In this document: piece after piece, positions 6,987-7,291 of the stretch
How the letters are laid out: every line of letters starts with the position of its first letter
Numbering within the stretch: position 1 is the first letter of the stretch
The notes under the pieces: generated by a model
Databases searched by the model: none
Seen by the model: only the letters and a program-made list of their open reading frames with translations
Told to the model about the DNA's origin: nothing
Origin: Deltaproteobacteria bacterium UBA2957
GTDB lineage: Bacteria; Myxococcota_A; UBA796
Direction of reading: 5' to 3'
Assembly: GCA_002348535.1 (NCBI GenBank)
Contig: DEBL01000297.1
Location: 8,320 to 15,610 of the forward strand
DNA length: 7,291 nucleotides
Translations under genes and position numbers: made by a program

Positions 6987-7291
6987 GTCCCAAGTGAATT
7001 CGGCGCCAGCCGCGCGCGCTGCTTGACCCCAGTCTGCAAGGATCGAGACATCGGTTTCGAGAAATGACTCGAGGGCATCGGTCAGATTGCTGACCCGTCG
7101 GGCTGGATCGCTGAAGTCCACAACCCGTCCCCAAGGTCGCCGTAAAACGTCGGATGGACCGGCGGCGTTGGATGCGAGCACGCAGCACCCGGAACGCATG
7201 GCCTCGATGAGCACGAGGCCTAGGGGTTCAAAGACGCTTGGAAACAGGAGCAGGTCGGCCCCACCGAGGTGCGCCAGGGTCTCGCAGTGAC
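6945..7291 (-). CDS. GT4-type (GT-B fold) glycosyltransferase, C-terminal part (partial, N-terminus beyond window)
   Basis: The frame is open from the right edge to TGA at 6945-6947, giving 114 visible residues. ADLLLFPSVFEPLGLVLIEAMRSGCCVLAS contains the E-x7-E motif (EPLGLVLIE) of retaining GT4 glycosyltransferases, which contacts the nucleotide-sugar donor. It is followed by the usual NAAGPSDVL loop, which in relatives reads like GGxxE/DVV. The terminal helix region (TDALESFLETDVSILADWGQAARAAGAEFTWDSCVSVHL) matches the C-terminal end of the GT-B fold, so the carboxyl end looks complete. GTG 7214 is an internal codon, not the start. The gene converges on the flippase gene and overlaps its last 42 bp. 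It probably acts in the cytoplasm on a glycan of the same locus, but the sugar is unknown. Confidence 0.9.
   Translation of the reverse strand, partial: HCETLAHLGGADLLLFPSVFEPLGLVLIEAMRSGCCVLASNAAGPSDVLRRPWGRVVDFSDPARRVSNLTDALESFLETDVSILADWGQAARAAGAEFTWDSCVSVHLGALRPA

Overview
The window looks like a high-GC Gram-negative chromosome. The periplasmic, lipoprotein and outer-membrane-type products support that, and a Myxococcota or deltaproteobacterium-like source is my best guess from protein style only. No rRNA, tRNA, CRISPR array or mobile element was seen.

Left block (1-2112, minus strand). Three genes are packed as one likely operon, read right to left. The first encodes a secreted protein fusing a heavy-metal-associated (HMA) domain to a thioredoxin domain. 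The second encodes an outer-membrane-barrel-like protein. The third, cut by the window edge, encodes a probable lipoprotein with a formylglycine-generating-enzyme (FGE/SUMF1) fold. The central point is the second gene. Its start overlaps the stop of the HMA-thioredoxin gene (ATGA), and a signal peptide follows. Then come two in-frame UGA codons spaced as Sec-Pro-Gly-Sec (UxxU), and then more than 300 further open codons in the same frame. A perfect stem-loop with a GGC apical loop begins 9 nt after the second UGA, where a bacterial SECIS element is expected. I read this as a two-selenocysteine protein that conventional gene calling truncates to a leaderless 283-residue ORF. UGA is an ordinary stop elsewhere in the window, so the genetic code is not reassigned.

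Middle and right block (2314-6986, plus strand). A divergent intergenic gap leads into three overlapping genes: a membrane-anchored SGNH/GDSL hydrolase with a TPR-like tail, a polytopic GT-C-like (ArnT/GT39-type) glycosyltransferase candidate, and a Wzx/MOP-type flippase candidate. Together they look like part of a surface-glycan assembly locus.

Right edge (6945-7291, minus strand). The C-terminal part of a GT4-type glycosyltransferase converges on the flippase gene and overlaps its end by 42 bp, which extends the glycan theme.

The left operon suggests an envelope metal or thiol/selenol redox system, with the thioredoxin domain as a natural partner for the UxxU site. The right block is ordinary cell-surface polysaccharide biology.
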